DNA of 28,975 nt, taken from assembly GCA_002455255.1 (NCBI GenBank), contig DKKL01000038.1:31289-60263 (forward strand). The letters run 5' to 3'. The stretch is from Candidatus Tepidiaquacellales bacterium UBA6667 (GTDB lineage: Bacteria > Bacteroidota > Ignavibacteria > Tepidaquicellales > Tepidaquicellaceae). This document shows, piece by piece, positions 8,314-18,600 of the stretch (within the stretch, counting starts at the first letter, position 1; each line of letters opens with the position of its first letter). A program made the position numbers and the translations under genes. The notes beneath the pieces are model-generated. The model ran no database searches. It was not told the origin of the DNA and was given only the letters and a program-made list of their open reading frames with translations.

Positions 8314-11205
8314 TTATTTGATAAGCACCATTCGTTTTGATTCTGTGAAAAATCCTGTTTCTAATCTGTAAAAATAAACACCGCTCGATAAACTGCTTCC
8401 GTCAAATGCATATTCATAAACTCCCGGTGTTAATTCATTTTCAACAAGATTTGCTACTACCCTACCGGCAACGTCAAATACATTCAACTTTACCACAGAG
8501 TTTTTTGCAATAGAAAATTTAATTTTAGTTTCAGGGTTAAACGGATTCGGATAGTTTTGGTTCAATTCAAATTTATCAGGAACTAAAGATGAAATCTGTT
8601 CAACTGAAATTGGTATTGTAAGATATTTTGTTCTTGCAAGATTTGCATTTAATTTTATATCATTCAAATCAGTTCCTTTTAAAATTGCAAATGCAACAAC
8701 TGTTTCTTCATTGTTGGCAAGTGAAAACGGACCTGCAGATAAACACATTGAATTTATTCCGGGACCTAACGGAGTCATATTCACCCCACTGCTCAGTGCC
8801 TGCCATTTTTCATCAGTTGTGAATCCATTTGTTACATTCGTTCCTACTACCGGAGAAAAGTTTAATGTTTGGTTTGTTAATAAAGAAACTCCAAGGTGAG
8901 GTATCGCAGAATTAACATTAAATGAATATCCTAACCTTGTCAGCGTATCAACGCTTATAGTATTATTGGTAATTACTCCACCGGGTTGATAAAAGAGAAA
9001 TGTACCGGCATATAAATTACTTAAAGTGCCACCACTTGTGTTTTTAATTTTATATCTTAAGATTATATAATTCTGATCAGAAATTGTAGTAAACGCAAAA
9101 CTTCTTGCTTCCACAGTTACACCAAGTTTATTACTGCCGGCACCGTCATCGTTGAATGTTGTTATTCCATCTTGTGCTGAATATGTTCCGGGTGTTGTCA
9201 TACTGAAAACTGAAGTTGATACGAAATCAGTATCAGAAAATGCTCCACCGCTTGCTCTTCTGCTTACATCTGAAACTTTTGTATTACTGTTACCAATCAT
9301 AAATCCACCTTCAAAAATATTATTGCCTGAAGTACCTGTGATTGCTAAACCTGTTCCGTAATTTTCTGATTTTTTTCCTATTGCTCCATCTCGTGTCATT
9401 GATAGTTGTAGATTATTTACATTATGTGTTGCAAACCCTTGTCTGAATCTGATTGTAATGCTTGAATTCGGATCACCATTTGAAGTTGAAGAATTTGTAA
9501 GTCTGAAGATTACATTTTCATCGAACGGACATGTTGGTTTTGCTATCACAATAAATGTATTTGTAACTGTTGTAGCTCCGAATGAGTATGCTCCAACGTT
9601 CCCTATTGCGACACTGTCTTTAACAATTTCAACATTAGGATTAGTAGTTGTTAATTTCAATACGGCGTTTGTTCCTGCAAGCCAAGTATTTTTATAATTA
9701 ACCTGAATCGTTACCTGTTCATTTGCTTCAAATACTCCATCTCTGTTTCCAAAAAGTGAATCACTTGCATTTGATGAAGTAAGGGTTAGTAAAGGTAAAT
9801 CAGAAACAGCTTTTAAAGCATTTATTCTGCCCGAACCGAGATTTCCGACAAAACCGGGATTGAGATGATAAATACTGTCAACTGCGAGTATTAACCTGTC
9901 AACAATCTGAGTATTTGTCCAGGTAGGGTTTTTAGCTTTAATGAGTGCCACCAAACCTGCTGCAATAGGTGAAGACATAGAAGTTCCGCTGAAATTTGCA
10001 TAAGTATTATTCCATAACGTACTTATGATTCCATCACCGGGAGCAGATACATCAACAGTAGAATGATAATTTGAAAAACTTGCTTTTATATCACCACTGT
10101 TAGTAGCAGCAACATTAACTACATTATCATAACTCGCAGGATATCTTGGTTGATTAACATTTTGATTTCCGGCTGATGCACAGACAACCGCACCGTTCCC
10201 CCAAACAATATTTACAACATTTTGTGTCGTGCCACTGTAAAACGAACTTCCATAACTGCAATTAATCACATCAGCACCAAGCTGACCTACATAAAAAATC
10301 CCTTGATCTGAATTATAAATGAGACTTGTACCACCGGCACCGCTAAAATCATTATCATTTCCATGTTTAGATATTAACAGTTTTGATTTAAACCCAATTC
10401 CCGCTCCGTGTACTCCGTTATCAGTTACCTGAGAAGCACAACCTGAAACGTGTGAACCATGATCACAGTTACTTCCAAATATATTAGGATCGTTATCCAT
10501 AGCCGAACCATCACCTATAAAATCCCATCCTCTCCAGTCATCAGTATATCCGTTCAAATCATCATCTACTCCGTTTATCGGGTCGTTAAAATTATATTTT
10601 ATATTTGCAGCCAAATCAGGATGATCCATATCATTTCCACTGTCAATAATCCCTATAACAACATTTGTATCTCCTTTCGTAAAATCCCAGGCACTATATG
10701 CAAGTATTCTTGATAAATGATACTGTTGATTTAAATTGGGGTCATTGGGGATATAATCAGATTCATAAACAACATTCACATCTGCAAATTCAAGAATGTC
10801 GCTGTTGTTTTTATAAATCTGATATGCAAATTCAATAGGGTCTTGACCGGATTCATATTTTATTGTATAAACATTTTCAATATCTTTCACCATTTTAAGA
10901 GAATTTCGTTTGCCTTCAGCAATTTTATATCTCGTTTCTGCTTGTGAAATTGAATTATCATTTAAAATATTATCTAACTTGTTTAAACCAAAATTTTTAC
11001 CGTCGGTTGAAACGTTTACATATGTTTTAAATTTTAAAATCACTTCACCTTTCATATAAAGTACGTAAGTGTTGTTTGATAAATCAGTTCTTTTAATCAC
11101 TTTGTCATTTACTTGTTCATATCTGAATCTACCGTCAGAATTTGAATATCCCGTAAATGAAACTGCAATTAAAAAAACACTTAAAAGAATAAATATATTT
11201 TTCAT
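8314..11205 (-). CDS. Secreted subtilisin-family (S8) serine protease with T9SS sorting domain
   Basis: A 963-residue exported peptidase. A signal peptide and probable propeptide occupy about 1-150. The catalytic triad is intact: Asp188 in IIDSGNDMDHPDL, His249 in DHGSHVSG, Ser409 in GTSMSSP, with oxyanion Asn347 in SAGN. The catalytic domain ends near 470. About 400 residues of beta-rich accessory region follow, whose first part may be a CARDB/Ig-like module. The C-terminus (about 875-963) is a T9SS sorting domain starting NYPNPFNPETKIKFSI and ending KRMVLIK. It probably degrades proteins outside the cell. It starts 6 bases after the stop of the upstream sialidase-fold gene, so the two form an operon. 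The C-terminal linker and sorting domain closely resemble those of that neighbour. Confidence 0.93.
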   Translation of the reverse strand: MKNIFILLSVFLIAVSFTGYSNSDGRFRYEQVNDKVIKRTDLSNNTYVLYMKGEVILKFKTYVNVSTDGKNFGLNKLDNILNDNSISQAETRYKIAEGKRNSLKMVKDIENVYTIKYESGQDPIEFAYQIYKNNSDILEFADVNVVYESDYIPNDPNLNQQYHLSRILAYSAWDFTKGDTNVVIGIIDSGNDMDHPDLAANIKYNFNDPINGVDDDLNGYTDDWRGWDFIGDGSAMDNDPNIFGSNCDHGSHVSGCASQVTDNGVHGAGIGFKSKLLISKHGNDNDFSGAGGTSLIYNSDQGIFYVGQLGADVINCSYGSSFYSGTTQNVVNIVWGNGAVVCASAGNQNVNQPRYPASYDNVVNVAATNSGDIKASFSNYHSTVDVSAPGDGIISTLWNNTYANFSGTSMSSPIAAGLVALIKAKNPTWTNTQIVDRLILAVDSIYHLNPGFVGNLGSGRINALKAVSDLPLLTLTSSNASDSLFGNRDGVFEANEQVTIQVNYKNTWLAGTNAVLKLTTTNPNVEIVKDSVAIGNVGAYSFGATTVTNTFIVIAKPTCPFDENVIFRLTNSSTSNGDPNSSITIRFRQGFATHNVNNLQLSMTRDGAIGKKSENYGTGLAITGTSGNNIFEGGFMIGNSNTKVSDVSRRASGGAFSDTDFVSTSVFSMTTPGTYSAQDGITTFNDDGAGSNKLGVTVEARSFAFTTISDQNYIILRYKIKNTSGGTLSNLYAGTFLFYQPGGVITNNTISVDTLTRLGYSFNVNSAIPHLGVSLLTNQTLNFSPVVGTNVTNGFTTDEKWQALSSGVNMTPLGPGINSMCLSAGPFSLANNEETVVAFAILKGTDLNDIKLNANLARTKYLTIPISVEQISSLVPDKFELNQNYPNPFNPETKIKFSIAKNSVVKLNVFDVAGRVVANLVENELTPGVYEYAFDGSSLSSGVYFYRLETGFFTESKRMVLIK

Positions 11206-11211
11206 TTGAAT

Positions 11212-12819
11212 TTATTTAATTAATGTCATTTTTTTTGTTTCTGAAAATCTGTCTGTTTTTAATGTGTAAAAATATATTCCGCTTGGTAAACCTGCTGCAT
11301 TAAATGAATATTCATATTCACCGGCTACAAATTCTCCATTTGAAAGGTTACCAACTTCAACACCTTTTATATCATATACTTTAAGTTCAACATTTGATTT
11401 AAATGGAATTGAAAATCTGATTTTAGTTTCAGGGTTAAATGGATTTGGATAATTTTGTTGTAAAATAAATTTTTCCGGTACCAAAGAACTGATTTGATTT
11501 ACAGAAATTGTATTTAAATCAATTCTGCAAGTCCATAACTGATAAATTCCGCTTGAATTATCCATCCAGACCGGTTGTAATATATTCCCTATTGATGTTA
11601 AGTCTATGTTATCACCTTGATAACCTTGCCCTAAACCTCCGATAGGAGTTGGAATAAACGAGTGATCACTTACCTGATAATCTCTGAAGGTTACTCCTCC
11701 GTCCTGAGACCTTGATAAATAAACCTGTGCTGCATTTGATGCAACATTTCTATCATCATAATAAATAATATTTACTCCACCATTATCATCCACTTCAATT
11801 GCCGGGAAATATTGAATTTTCCCGTTATTAATTGGGTCTTGATTTACTCTAACTCCCGCACTCCAAGTTGCACCTCCGTCTGTTGACCTGTGAAGAACTA
11901 TATCAGGATCCGTACCTGCCGGCAATAAATTTTTTTCTCCGGTTACTATATATATCCAACCTCTTCTTGGACTGTTTGAATTATCAATTGCAATATTTGG
12001 AAGACCATTTACTCTTATGTTATTCTTTTGTGGTAAAACACCTTGAATGCCATTCATATCATATGCTTGCTCTAAATTTATCCATGAAGCCCCACCATTT
12101 GTTGACCTTGAAAAACCTACTTTATCTTCTGTGAAAGGAGATTCGGATGTTACATTAGCCCAAGTTAGATAAACTTCTCCATTAGGTCCAATTGCTACAT
12201 CTCCTCCCTGACCTCTCTGAACAGGATTATTAACCTGTGCAGGTGATGACCATGTAGATGCTCCGTTATCTGTATATGCGAAGAATAATGGATAAGGTGG
12301 TTCAAATTTTATCCATGAAGTGTAAACTCTTCCATAAAATGGACTTGTTGGATTATGATCTGACGCTGTTGTTGCTCTGTCCTGATCGCTTGTGATAATT
12401 GTTCTCTGAGGTGACCAGGTAACTCCATTATCAGTTGAGAAATGAGAATATAATCCGGGTAAGAATCCAAGTCTTGTCATAACAAAAGTTCCGTTTTTAT
12501 CAATCGCTATTCCCGGATCGCCTTTATGAAATCCTATCGGTGGTCCTGTGCATGTATCACTACCTGTCCAGTTAACTCCTCCGTTTGTAGAAACATAAAT
12601 ACCTTCACTGACAAATCCGTTGCTCAGATTTATTGTGTTACACGCAACGAAAAGTAAATTAGGATTTATCGGTGATGATGTTATAAAAGTTTCTGTTTGA
12701 GTTACTGAACTCGGATAAATTCTAAAATTCTCCCAAAGCCCTGCGGCATCTCTGGATGAATTTGCATTAACTTCAAATGCTATCAATAAAAAAAATATTA
12801 TTAAAATTTTTAATTTCAT
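11212..12819 (-). CDS. Secreted sialidase-fold (BNR/Asp-box) protein with T9SS sorting domain
   Basis: A 535-residue exported protein. Start choice: an ATG at 12819 has a good AGAGGT ribosome site 3 bases upstream and is followed at once by the signal peptide (MKLKILIIFFLL); the ATG nine codons earlier (12846) would place that ribosome site inside the gene. At least six Asp-box repeats (pattern S-T-x-G-G-x-x-W, for example STNGGVNW, STDNGVTW, STDGGATW) indicate a six-bladed sialidase-type propeller. I do not see the full arginine triad of true sialidases, so enzymatic activity is unproven; it could bind glycans or be structural. The C-terminus from about 447 is a T9SS sorting domain (NYPNPFNPETKIRFSI to KKMTLIK). 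It is the first gene of a two-gene unit with the S8 protease. Confidence 0.87.
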   Translation of the reverse strand: MKLKILIIFFLLIAFEVNANSSRDAAGLWENFRIYPSSVTQTETFITSSPINPNLLFVACNTINLSNGFVSEGIYVSTNGGVNWTGSDTCTGPPIGFHKGDPGIAIDKNGTFVMTRLGFLPGLYSHFSTDNGVTWSPQRTIITSDQDRATTASDHNPTSPFYGRVYTSWIKFEPPYPLFFAYTDNGASTWSSPAQVNNPVQRGQGGDVAIGPNGEVYLTWANVTSESPFTEDKVGFSRSTNGGASWINLEQAYDMNGIQGVLPQKNNIRVNGLPNIAIDNSNSPRRGWIYIVTGEKNLLPAGTDPDIVLHRSTDGGATWSAGVRVNQDPINNGKIQYFPAIEVDDNGGVNIIYYDDRNVASNAAQVYLSRSQDGGVTFRDYQVSDHSFIPTPIGGLGQGYQGDNIDLTSIGNILQPVWMDNSSGIYQLWTCRIDLNTISVNQISSLVPEKFILQQNYPNPFNPETKIRFSIPFKSNVELKVYDIKGVEVGNLSNGEFVAGEYEYSFNAAGLPSGIYFYTLKTDRFSETKKMTLIK

Positions 12820-12875
12820 TTTACCTCTTTTCCTTATATATTTCAATCAGATTTATATTAAAATAGTTTCAATTT

Positions 12876-13014
12876 TTAAGATTTTAAAGGGAATATTCAT
12901 AGTTATTTATCGTAATAAAACAGATGAAGAAAACATTTCGCATAAGATAAAACCCAAAAAAGGTTTGTTCTTTGTTTTTCAGAAACTATGAAATATTCCC
13001 ATTTAAAATTTGAA
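12876..13014. repeat. Long imperfect inverted repeat between TonB receptor and sialidase-fold gene
   Basis: The left arm 12876-12904 (contains GGGAATATTCATAGTT) is the near-complement of the right arm 12984-13014 (contains AACTATGAAATATTCCC), with two single-base bulges and two mismatches over about 29 bases. The arms are separated by 79 bases that hold a small AAACC/GGTTT hairpin around 12950-12966. It begins 17 bases past the TonB-receptor stop on the minus strand. It may be a 3'-end RNA structure, a terminator without a U tract, or a degenerate MITE-like element. No target duplication is evident. Confidence 0.6.
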
Positions 13015-13030
13015 CACTTATACTATTTAC

Positions 13031-15148
13031 TTAATCTAATGTAAATCCGAAATTTGCACCGACAAACCAATTTTGCGGTTCACCGGCTTCATAAAATCTG
13101 TTATTTGCCGCATTAATATTAACAAACGCAACATAAGTATTATTTGTAATATTATTCAAACCGGCATTTAAAATCATATTGAACTTACCAACTCTCCAGT
13201 CAAGACCTAACAATCCGTTCACAACATTATATCCATCTGTTTTCGCAGCATTCTGATCATTCACATACATTCCGCTAATATGTCTGTAACTGAACTGTGT
13301 GAAAAGATTAACATTCTCAATAACTGAATATTCATATCTCAATCTCATATTAATGTTATGCTTTGGGACAGCAGGTACTATGTTTCCAGATAAATCTCTT
13401 TGTTGAGTTACTAAGTTCCCTACTGAGTCTTCAGTTATAACTATTGCATTATAATTATCATATTTAAAATCAGAAAATGTGTAACTGAAATTATAACTTA
13501 ATCCTTTATACACGTTTAGTTTAAAACCTGCCTCCACACCGGTTCTGGTAGTTTGAGCAGAATTTCTGAAATAAACATTCCCAAAAACATCAAAAGGAAC
13601 AATTTCATTCTTTATCTTGTAAGTGAAAAAAGTCAGTTCATAAAATAAATTATTTAGCCAATTTGAATTGGCATTTACTAAATTTCCTTTCGTACCTATT
13701 TCAAATGTTTCCGTTTTCTGAGGTTGCAAATCAGGATTTAACAATTCATTTGGGTTTGAACTTGTAGGATAATTATCCAATTCATTCCCTGCCGGTGAAT
13801 CAAATGAAAATCCATAAGAAGTATAAACTGCAACATTTGGTAATACTTTAAAATTTACTGCAAATTTTGGAGTGAAATCATCAAATACTCTTTTTGAATT
13901 CCTTACTCCTAATATCTGATCTCTTGCATCAAATGTAACCCTGTCATACCTTCCGGTTAATAATAAACTTAACTTATCAGGTATCAACTGAAAATCATTA
14001 CTGTAATAAAATCCATAGTTTGCAATTGTTTCATCAGTCAAACCAATAAGTATATCACCTTTTTTACCATTAATATTATTAAATTCACTGATTGGTCCGC
14101 CTTGATAAAAAATATCAAATCCAACTGCAATTTCATTTTCACGGATACCAAGCATTGATCGGTTTATATATTTAAATGAACCTCCGACACCTTCTCTGTC
14201 AATAATTCTGAAAGTATTGGCAGTTCTTTCAAAATATTTTATTGTACCGTAACCCAATACTTCTATTTGATTATTATAATTTCTATCTAATCCCCAATTA
14301 AATTTCAAACCGACTCTCCCTTTATTTGACCTTCTGTAAGCATCTCTGGCAACGTCCTGGGGATTTGCCTGAAAAGGGTCCTGATTCCATTGAGCAAGAT
14401 TTAATGATCCGGGTAATCTTATTAATCCATTAACAAAATATCCGTATATGTCCAGACTTGTTCTGTCACCGGGAGTTACTTTTCCTACCGTATTTAATAT
14501 GTGCCAGTAATCTTCACTGTGAGGTCTGTATCCTTTATAGTTATGATATTTATATGTTAATAATCCCTGATAGTCGTTATTAATAAATCCGGTTTTTATT
14601 CCGTTATTCCTTAGCGAATATTGACCAAACTCATTAAAAGTCTGTACAAAAGGTCGAGTGAAATACATATCGTTTAAAAAATTTATTACACCGCCGGGTG
14701 CATTGGTGTATAATGAAGATGAGTTACCTCTTACTACTTCAATTCTTCCAACTGATTCAAAATCAATTGCTTCTATTCTTGTTTGACCGTCAGGTTCAGA
14801 TTCAGGAATACCATCGAGGAGTATCCTTACACCTCTAATGCCGGAATTTGACCTGCTGCCGAAACCTCTGATAGAGACACGCACATCATGATTTCCGTAT
14901 CGTGATTCTAAAAACAAACCGGGTATCCCGCCTAAAATATCATCAATAGAATTTTTCTTTTCAAATTTGAACTGACTTTTATCAATTCTGTCAACAGGGT
15001 ATGGAATATCAATTATCTTTTTTTCTGTTCTTGTACCTGTAATCATAATTTCATCAGTTTCGTAAATTACTGAATCTTTCTCTTCTTGAGAAAAAACCGG
15101 GATAGTATATGATATACATAATATTATATATAGAATAAATTTATTCAT
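13031..15148 (-). CDS. TonB-dependent outer-membrane receptor, FecA-like
   Basis: A 705-residue receptor for energised uptake across the outer membrane. A signal peptide (1-20, cut near VFS-Q) is followed by a TonB-box-like segment DEIMITGTR. The plug domain, about 45-155, carries DILGGIPGLFLESRYG, VSIRGFGSRS, ILLDGIPESEPDGQT and VEVVRG-like IEVVRGNSSSLY. The rest is a beta barrel rich in aromatic-ended strands, ending in the aromatic-containing strand WFVGANFGFTLD. There is no N-terminal carboxypeptidase-like or signalling domain, so it is a plain receptor rather than a SusC or transducer. The wording of the plug and the last strand suggests the iron-siderophore/dicitrate subgroup, but the substrate cannot be told from sequence. 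A small exported protein lies 68 bases upstream on the same strand and may share its promoter. Confidence 0.9.
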   Translation of the reverse strand: MNKFILYIILCISYTIPVFSQEEKDSVIYETDEIMITGTRTEKKIIDIPYPVDRIDKSQFKFEKKNSIDDILGGIPGLFLESRYGNHDVRVSIRGFGSRSNSGIRGVRILLDGIPESEPDGQTRIEAIDFESVGRIEVVRGNSSSLYTNAPGGVINFLNDMYFTRPFVQTFNEFGQYSLRNNGIKTGFINNDYQGLLTYKYHNYKGYRPHSEDYWHILNTVGKVTPGDRTSLDIYGYFVNGLIRLPGSLNLAQWNQDPFQANPQDVARDAYRRSNKGRVGLKFNWGLDRNYNNQIEVLGYGTIKYFERTANTFRIIDREGVGGSFKYINRSMLGIRENEIAVGFDIFYQGGPISEFNNINGKKGDILIGLTDETIANYGFYYSNDFQLIPDKLSLLLTGRYDRVTFDARDQILGVRNSKRVFDDFTPKFAVNFKVLPNVAVYTSYGFSFDSPAGNELDNYPTSSNPNELLNPDLQPQKTETFEIGTKGNLVNANSNWLNNLFYELTFFTYKIKNEIVPFDVFGNVYFRNSAQTTRTGVEAGFKLNVYKGLSYNFSYTFSDFKYDNYNAIVITEDSVGNLVTQQRDLSGNIVPAVPKHNINMRLRYEYSVIENVNLFTQFSYRHISGMYVNDQNAAKTDGYNVVNGLLGLDWRVGKFNMILNAGLNNITNNTYVAFVNINAANNRFYEAGEPQNWFVGANFGFTLD

Positions 15149-15216
15149 AATAAAATTTAATTTTATTTTTTGAAAATTATAAAAAGATTTTTAAAAATAG
15201 ATGTGACTATTGATTT

Positions 15217-15549
15217 CTAAATCAAAAGTTTTGAGATGAGAATTTTATTTAGCTCTTTTTCAAATGAAAAAATAAAAGTAGGAGATGAATCAGCTACATT
15301 TAATTTATTATTAATAGCAAATTTTAACGTTAATGAATGATTAAAGTTTGAAACGCAATTTTTTGCTTTTAAATTTCGTTTATTATTTTTCTTAAATTCA
15401 TTTACTACCTGTGTATCATATTTCTTTAAACTTTCGTTTTTAATGGATGATAATTTACATAATTCAGGTGAATTATATCCGCTTCCCGCATATACAGGAA
15501 ATGAAAATATAAGACTTAGTAATATGAAATTTAAAAAATTCATTATCAA
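15217..15549 (-). CDS. Small exported hypothetical protein upstream of TonB receptor
   Basis: A 110-residue ORF that I do not recognise. The N-terminus is a credible signal peptide (NFLNFILLSLIFSFPVYAG, cut after VYA). The mature part is short, lysine- and asparagine-rich, with two cysteines (Cys31, Cys64) that could form a disulfide. An alternative start two codons later (15543) is equally good. It lies between the palindromic operator candidate at 15602 and the TonB receptor, on the same strand as the receptor, so it may be the first gene of that unit. A TTGATTT-CT-AAATCAA inverted repeat overlaps its stop (15210-15225). The signal peptide and position favour a real gene, but the short length leaves doubt. 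Confidence 0.55.
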   Translation of the reverse strand: MIMNFLNFILLSLIFSFPVYAGSGYNSPELCKLSSIKNESLKKYDTQVVNEFKKNNKRNLKAKNCVSNFNHSLTLKFAINNKLNVADSSPTFIFSFEKELNKILISKLLI

Positions 15550-15596
15550 AATTAACCATTTTACGAAACATATACAATATTAATATTTTTTATCCG

Positions 15597-15627
15597 TTGA
15601 CTCTCATATATATGAGATTGATATATT
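15597..15627 (+). promoter_or_regulatory. Candidate promoter of the two-component operon overlapped by palindrome
   Basis: TTGACT (15597-15602) and TATATT (15622-15627) lie 19 bases apart, with the 16-base palindrome almost filling the spacer. The ATG of the kinase gene is 24 bases past the -10 candidate. If this is the promoter, a protein bound at the palindrome would affect it directly. The -10 sequence is weak evidence in AT-rich DNA. Confidence 0.35.
15602..15617. promoter_or_regulatory. 16-bp perfect palindrome, candidate response-regulator operator (copy 1)
   Basis: TCTCATATATATGAGA is its own reverse complement. It lies in the 102-bp gap between the leftward small protein/TonB receptor unit and the rightward kinase/regulator operon. 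An identical copy is at 19301-19316. LuxR/NarL-type regulators typically bind as dimers to such palindromes, and the regulator gene is close by. Confidence 0.6.
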
Positions 15628-15651
15628 TAATTATAAATTATAATTTTACTT

Positions 15652-18600
15652 ATGTTAAAGACCGTATTAAGTATATTTCTCTATTTTTTATATCATCTGA
15701 ATTCTTTTGCTGATTTGCAAATTTCTAAATTACCTGCACAGCCAAACGCATCACTGAATCTTATTTACGATATGTATCAGGATTCTAAAGGTTTTATCTG
15801 GATGGGGACAATGTTCGGGCTTGTTAGATATGACGGCAGAGAATTTAAAAATTTCAGATATAATCCAAACAACATTAATTCTATTTCAGGAGATGACGTT
15901 GTATCTGTGATGGAAGATTCTGATGGTAATATCTGGACAGGTTCATTTAAGAGCGGAGTGAATAAATACAATCCTGAAACAGGTATTTTTAAACGAATTA
16001 CTGAAAACACAAATTATTCAAACATAACTTTTTGGTCAATTTGTGAAATCAAAAACAAAATATTTTTTGGTTCTGACAGGGGTTTATTTGTATATGAAAA
16101 TTCAGAATTTAAGAAAATAGATATTTCCCCTTTTTCGGATAATCCTGTCTCTTCATTAGCTACTGATGGAATAAACTTATGGATTGGTACTTTTCAGAAA
16201 GGGTTAATTAGAACTAATACCGACCTTAATAATTTTACTGTATATAATTACGATTCTACATCTGAAAATTCAATCAACGGTTCTTCGATTACTTCAATTC
16301 AGTTTCATAAACACAGATTATATATAGGGTTTAATATGAATGGATTGGGGTATTTTGAAAATCTGAATTCTGATTCAATCAAATATAAAAAGATTTCAAT
16401 GCTTGATACTGTTAATCTCAACAATTTGACAGTAAATTCTCTTTCTTCTGACAAAAATGAAAAATTATTTATTGGAACTACATCTGGTGGTTTTTTAGTA
16501 AATACGAGCAACAATAATCTCATAAATATAAACTCGAGGTTAAAAGAAGAAAATATTTTTAAAATTTTCAATTCCGGTATTTTTGATAAGAGTGGTGTTT
16601 TATGGCTTGGCTCATATTATAATGGTCTTTATAAAGTGACTGATGAAATAAAAAATTTCTATAGTCTCCCGTATAATCAGTTCATTAATAATAGGGCTTT
16701 ACATCAGGATAAAAATAATAATTTATGGATTTCATCAAACAGATTTTTATATCACTACACAGGAGATTTAGTTTTTTTTGATACTCTAAAACTTAAAACA
16801 ATTTTCAATAAATTCGTTAATACAATAGTTGAATTTAATGATAAAATTTGGGTTGGTAGCGGTTCAGGGATTGCCACGTTTGATTTTGAAGGTAAAGCAA
16901 TTGATTATGAAATTAAAATAAACAATAAACTTCCTTTTGTAAATAAATTTTTTGTAGCAAATGAAAATGAACTTTATATTGCGACTAATATAGGATTGTT
17001 TATTACTGATGGCAAAGTGATAAAGGAGATTCCTCTTGATTTAGATTTGTCACCTTTTGATAAATCAGTTATTTCAGTTTTTAAAGATTCTCATAATAAT
17101 ATTTACGCAGGAACATTTAACGGGTTATATTTTTCAGATGACGGAATAAATTTTAAAAAATATTCAAAATCTTCCGGATTGGATTCATCATTATCAAACA
17201 ATTATATATATTCATTTTTTGAAAAATCAGAAAATGAAATTATGCTCGGAACCGCAGCAGGGATAAACATTTTTGATCAGAAGACAAAAAAAATTAAACT
17301 GATTGAAAACAATACATTGCTCAAAAAAGTGATACTTAGTATTAATAAAATTGGAAATCAATATTGGTTTAATACAAATTCCGGAATTTGCAAGTATGAG
17401 TTTGAGACTAATACACTAATCCAGTATAACAGTTCAAACGGTTTGAATGATGATTACTATTTTCCAAGTTCAGCGATAATTACTGATAACGGATATTATA
17501 TGGGGGGTGGTCAAACGGAAATAACATATTTCAGACCAAATATGATTATTGAAAGCAGTTATAAACCTGAAATTATTTTTTCTTATATTAAAATTTCAGG
17601 GAAAGATTCTTCATACAACAAAAATATTAATTCTGACAGAATTGTTCTTGAACAAAATGAAAATAATTTTGAATTAGTTTATTCATCAACTGATTTTAAT
17701 AATCCTGAAAATATTGAATACAGTTACAGAATAAATAATGGCGTTTGGGAAAAACCGGGAAATATAAACAAAATCTTTTTCACAAACCTATCTCCGGGTG
17801 AATATAAGATTGATCTGATATGTACAAATTCTGACGGTGTAAGTAATAACTTAATTTTTTCAAAAATTTTTATTGTTAAACCTCCGTTTTACAAAACTTC
17901 ATTATTTTACTTTGCAGTTTTTGCATCCGTTATCTTAATTTCATTTCTTTTTTATAAATTCAGAATTGATCAAAAAATTAAATATATTCTTGATATAGAA
18001 AGAGCTAAAGAATCGGAAAGAGAATCTTTCAGGAAACAGGCAGCTAAAGACTATCACGATGAACTTGGTCATAAACTTACAAGAATTTTACTTTACACAA
18101 GAAACATAAATAAAAAAATAAACGCAGGAAACGAATCGGACGTAATAAATGAACTTAAAAATATTGAAGAAACTTCTTTAAGTCTTAAGAATTCGGCAAG
18201 GGATTTAATATGGAGTATGAATCCGGTTGAAGATACTGTTTATGACCTCGCATTACGGGTAAAAGATTTTGCTGAGGAAATTCTGGAACCTGCAAATATA
18301 AAATTTCATCTGCAAATGGATGATTCCGAATTGAAGTATATTGATTTGCCTGTAATAGTAAAAAGAAATCTGATTTTTATTTTTAAAGAATCAATCAACA
18401 ATGCAGTAAAATATTCTAACTGTGAAAATATTTATTTCAATATTAAATTTGATAAACTCGGTATTGAATTTAAGATAAAAGATGACGGGAAAGGATTTGA
18501 TATATCAAACTATGTATCCGGTTATGGCATTAAAAATATTAAAGAAAGAGCACTAATCATAAACTCAGAACTGTTAATAAATACTAATAAAAACACAGGA

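Noticed and set aside
12820..12846. Upstream ATG for the sialidase-fold gene
   Set aside because: The ribosome-binding site AGAGGT lies between this ATG and the one at 12819, and the signal peptide begins at the latter.
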